From Lentisphaerota bacterium (GTDB lineage Bacteria; Verrucomicrobiota; Kiritimatiellia; JAAZAB01): 7,990 nt of DNA. The notes beneath the pieces were generated by a model that was given only the letters and a program-made list of their open reading frames with translations, ran no database searches and had not been told where the DNA came from. The stretch lies in the NCBI GenBank assembly GCA_020201415.1, contig JAIVGW010000294.1, positions 1 through 7,990 on the forward strand. The letters run 5' to 3'. This document shows positions 5,566 to 7,990 of this stretch, piece after piece. Every line of letters begins with the position of its first letter. Positions within the stretch are counted from its first letter, which is position 1. The position numbers and the translations under genes were made by a program.

Positions 5566-7990
5566 TCATTCGTTCACGGTAAAATTCGGCGTCAGACCGC
5601 TTTGCGTCAATCGCAGCAATTCGGCCACCTGCGCGTCCAGACTCAATTCCGCGGCCACCGGCTGCAGGACACGCGCCACATCCTCCAAGCGGCTGCCGGC
5701 CGCGTAGGGACTGCCCCTTAAGATTTCAGCAAAATGCGCCACGGCCACGGCCAGCCGGAAACGCGCATCCATGGCCCTGAAATCACGTCCGGCCCTGGAA
5801 CCGTCCAAGATCCGTTCGATTTCCTCAATAAAACCGGTTTCCGCGTTGCGGAACCGGATGCGCACGATTCCCAGCGGTTCATGCGGAGCTTCCCGGATCA
5901 AGTCCAGCTCGTACAGCGCGGTCACTGACTGTCCCGAACCGACTTCGCCGGCGTCCACGCTATCGTCCCGGAACTGTTGCTTCTGAAGCCGGCGGTTTTC
6001 ATAACCCAACTGCCGGTAGCTCCAGACCCGCCGGGGATTGAATTCCACCTGAACCTTGGCATCCCCGGCGATCAGGCTCAAGGCCTCGCCCGGCTGATCG
6101 GTCAACACCCGGCGCGCTTCCTCCAGCGAATCGATAAAGACATAGGACCCGTCGCCCTTATTGGCCAGTTGCTCGAGCATGGCATCGTTGTAAGACCCAT
6201 GACCCAGCCCGTAAACGGACAGGGTGATGCCCTGCTTGCGGTATTCGGCCACGGACGCCAGGATGGCGGCGGCATCCGTCGCGCCCAGATTCGCCATACC
6301 GTCGGAAAAGAGCATCACATGATTCACGGCGGCGCCCTCGAACGCCCGCGCCGCCGCGGCGTAAGCCTGGCGCATCCCCTGCGCCAGGTCCGTTGAGCCG
6401 GACGTCTGCAAGTTGTCAAGCGCCTCCACGATGCGGGTTTGCTCGGCAGCCAGCGTGTGTTCCAGCACCAGGCGAGCCCGCGAATCATACTGCACGATCG
6501 CCACACGGTCTTGCGGATGCAGGTTGGCGACCATCCGCTTGAGCATCTCGCGCGCCAGACCGATCCGATCCGGCGTGGCCATGGACCCGGAGGTATCCAC
6601 CAACAGCGTGATCATGGATCGCCGTTGCTCCTCGCGGTTGAGCCGCCGCGCCTTGATGCCGATCTTCAACATCGCCAGCCCCCGCCCGAATACCGATGGG
6701 CCGCAATCCGTATGGATTGCAAACGCGGCATTACGCGGCGGCGTGTATTGATAGTTGAAATAATTGACGAATTCCTCCGTCCGCACGGATTCCGGCGGCG
6801 GCAACGCGCCGCGCAGCAGGTGATTGCGGCTCAAGGTGTATGAGGCGGTATCCACGTCCATCGCGAAGGTCGAAAACGGCTCGGTGGCGGTCTCCACAAA
6901 CGGATGCACACCGACGGCCCGCGCCATCGGGGCGGGCGCGGACGGCTCCGGCTTCATGAGCGGCGACGGAGCAGCCTGCGCTTCGTCGCTGGCGGCAGGG
7001 CCAGCCTGTTGGCGCGGCGCTGCTGTCGGCATGGGTGGAGCAGCCTGCGCCTGGTCGCTGTCGGCAGCGACACCCCAGCTTCTCTGGAAATCACGCACAT
7101 TGGCCAAACGCTGGACGCGCGCGGATTTAACCCTACGGCTTAAATCGGTTTTGACGCTGATTTCTTCCTTTTGAACTTCTGACGAGTCGTCATGAATATC
7201 CTTCAGACCAGATGAAGGCAACAGAGCGTCCATATTTGCCCGTGCTTTCATCAGACTGGAACCTTCTTCGGACCGGCCAGCACCACGCCTACGCCCGGTA
7301 TTTTTAACGTCCAATACGACACTGTCAATGTATCCCGCGCCGATCTCGGGGGATTCCGCGCGCACAAAGGAAGAAGGCGCCGATACCGTAATGCGTTGTA
7401 AAGAATCCCGAGGCACCTCTTCACGTTCCGCAGCGGCCAATTCTTCCGCCGGGGACTCCGCGCGGTCAACCGGTTGGGCCGGACGCGCTCTTGCCTCCCT
7501 GCGTCCACCGGTTTGCTGAAGTTCCTTCGTTTCGGCCGCCTGTTGAGAAGATCGCGGCTTCTCCGTCACCATGGCCGAACGGGAATCCGTATCGGCATAG
7601 GCCAATGCACCAACCACCAATCCGGCCGATCCGGCCGCATCGCCGCCGTGGCGCCCCAGAAACTCTTCCCCCTTAATGGCCGCAAGTTGCCGATCCAATT
7701 CTTCCGCTTCGGGTGTTCCGTCATCAATCCAGCGGCCTTGACCAGCACTAAAAACCACATTCCAGCCGTCCGCGCCACGGCTGACCAGCACCGGCCGATT
7801 AACGTCGCTGTCGCGCGCACCGGGATAATACTCGACGGGGATTTGCGTCGAAGGATTGACCAGCATTTCCTGCGGCAAGTCCTTGGCAATTTCATTCAGC
7901 GATGGCGGAAAAGCCGGACGGAATGAATCCGAAGGCTCCAGACCCCATCTAGAGGCTTGTTTATAAATTGCGTTCAGATTGGATAAATCA
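5566..7990 (-). CDS. YfbK-type VWA domain protein with long N-terminal extension (5' end outside window)
   Basis: The frame is open from the right edge to a TGA at 5568-5566, giving 807 visible residues. Residues 364-460 resemble the N-terminal domain of YfbK-family proteins (VDTASYTLSRN, EEFVNYFNY). A VWA domain follows, with all three parts of the metal-ion adhesion site: DTSGS at 465-469, Thr533 in GSTDL and Asp563 in FSDG. From about 640 to the end it matches the DUF3520-type C-terminal domain (EFNPRRVWSYRQLGYENR). VWA domains with this site bind Mg2+ and protein partners; the partner here is unknown. Residues 1-90 resemble the C-terminal part of pseudopilin-like proteins. Residues 95-350 are low-complexity and rich in Ala, Pro, Glu and Arg. 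E. coli YfbK is shorter, roughly 575 residues. A TTG at 7878 could serve as a start, but the protein-like frame continues upstream, so the true start is probably off the edge. The downstream gene begins 44 bases later. Family assignment is strong; the biological role is unknown. Confidence 0.93.
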   Translation of the reverse strand, partial: DLSNLNAIYKQASRWGLEPSDSFRPAFPPSLNEIAKDLPQEMLVNPSTQIPVEYYPGARDSDVNRPVLVSRGADGWNVVFSAGQGRWIDDGTPEAEELDRQLAAIKGEEFLGRHGGDAAGSAGLVVGALAYADTDSRSAMVTEKPRSSQQAAETKELQQTGGRREARARPAQPVDRAESPAEELAAAEREEVPRDSLQRITVSAPSSFVRAESPEIGAGYIDSVVLDVKNTGRRRGAGRSEEGSSLMKARANMDALLPSSGLKDIHDDSSEVQKEEISVKTDLSRRVKSARVQRLANVRDFQRSWGVAADSDQAQAAPPMPTAAPRQQAGPAASDEAQAAPSPLMKPEPSAPAPMARAVGVHPFVETATEPFSTFAMDVDTASYTLSRNHLLRGALPPPESVRTEEFVNYFNYQYTPPRNAAFAIHTDCGPSVFGRGLAMLKIGIKARRLNREEQRRSMITLLVDTSGSMATPDRIGLAREMLKRMVANLHPQDRVAIVQYDSRARLVLEHTLAAEQTRIVEALDNLQTSGSTDLAQGMRQAYAAAARAFEGAAVNHVMLFSDGMANLGATDAAAILASVAEYRKQGITLSVYGLGHGSYNDAMLEQLANKGDGSYVFIDSLEEARRVLTDQPGEALSLIAGDAKVQVEFNPRRVWSYRQLGYENRRLQKQQFRDDSVDAGEVGSGQSVTALYELDLIREAPHEPLGIVRIRFRNAETGFIEEIERILDGSRAGRDFRAMDARFRLAVAVAHFAEILRGSPYAAGSRLEDVARVLQPVAAELSLDAQVAELLRLTQSGLTPNFTVNE
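6968..7067 (-). repeat. Imperfect 31-base direct repeat inside the VWA gene
   Basis: Two copies, at 6968-6998 and 7037-7067, match at 28 of 31 positions and are spaced 69 bases apart, which keeps the reading frame. They encode SDQAQAAPPMP and SDEAQAAPSPL in the Ala/Pro-rich linker just before the YfbK N-terminal domain. The likely origin is a small in-frame tandem duplication in a flexible, length-tolerant spacer. Confidence 0.8.

Noticed and set aside
5522..5569. ATG at 5569 overlapping the VWA stop (ATGA) as the start of the giant gene
   Set aside because: There is no ribosome binding site before it and it would place 16 extra residues ahead of a normal signal peptide. ATG 5521 has AGGGG at proper spacing.
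7860..7878. TTG at 7878 as the true start of the VWA gene
   Set aside because: The in-frame sequence upstream (NLNAIYKQ to FPPSLNEI) reads as real protein up to the window edge, so the start is most likely outside.

Overview
The window is GC-rich bacterial DNA read entirely on the minus strand. It holds two closely spaced genes, both running off the window. High GC, a YfbK-type von Willebrand factor A (VWA) protein, a possible pseudopilin-like segment and a giant exported beta-rich protein of unknown family suggest a member of the Planctomycetes-Verrucomicrobia-Chlamydiae superphylum (Verrucomicrobiota, Kiritimatiellota or Lentisphaerota). That assignment rests on protein style only; no rRNA or marker gene is present.

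Layout, in the direction of transcription (right to left). (1) 7990-5566: a VWA protein of the YfbK type, with its 5' end outside the window. It has an N-terminal segment resembling the C-terminal half of a pseudopilin-like protein, a long low-complexity middle, then the YfbK N-terminal domain, a VWA domain with an intact metal site, and a DUF3520-type C-terminal domain. (2) 5521-1: a giant exported and membrane-anchored protein of no family I can name. It starts 44 bases after the VWA stop behind a good ribosome binding site and is still open at the left edge. Its reading frame breaks once, near 3701.

The giant gene is the most interesting item. With the frame restored it reads as signal peptide, beta-rich module 1, five membrane segments, a proline-rich linker, a sixth hydrophobic segment, and beta-rich module 2. 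The two modules are clearly homologous: by hand alignment about a third of residues match in the best block. The gene is therefore an internal duplication or a fusion of two tandem paralogues. The charged loops fit a topology that puts both modules outside the cytoplasmic membrane. The frameshift sits where module 1 also lacks about 60 residues present in module 2, so a real or assembly-made deletion is more likely than a simple one-base error.

The two genes look like one operon making a cell-envelope system: a metal-dependent VWA protein, probably exported, plus a large membrane-tethered two-module partner. What it does cannot be told from the sequence. There is no stretch above 300 bases without a gene. 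I saw no tRNA, rRNA, CRISPR array, insertion sequence or terminator.
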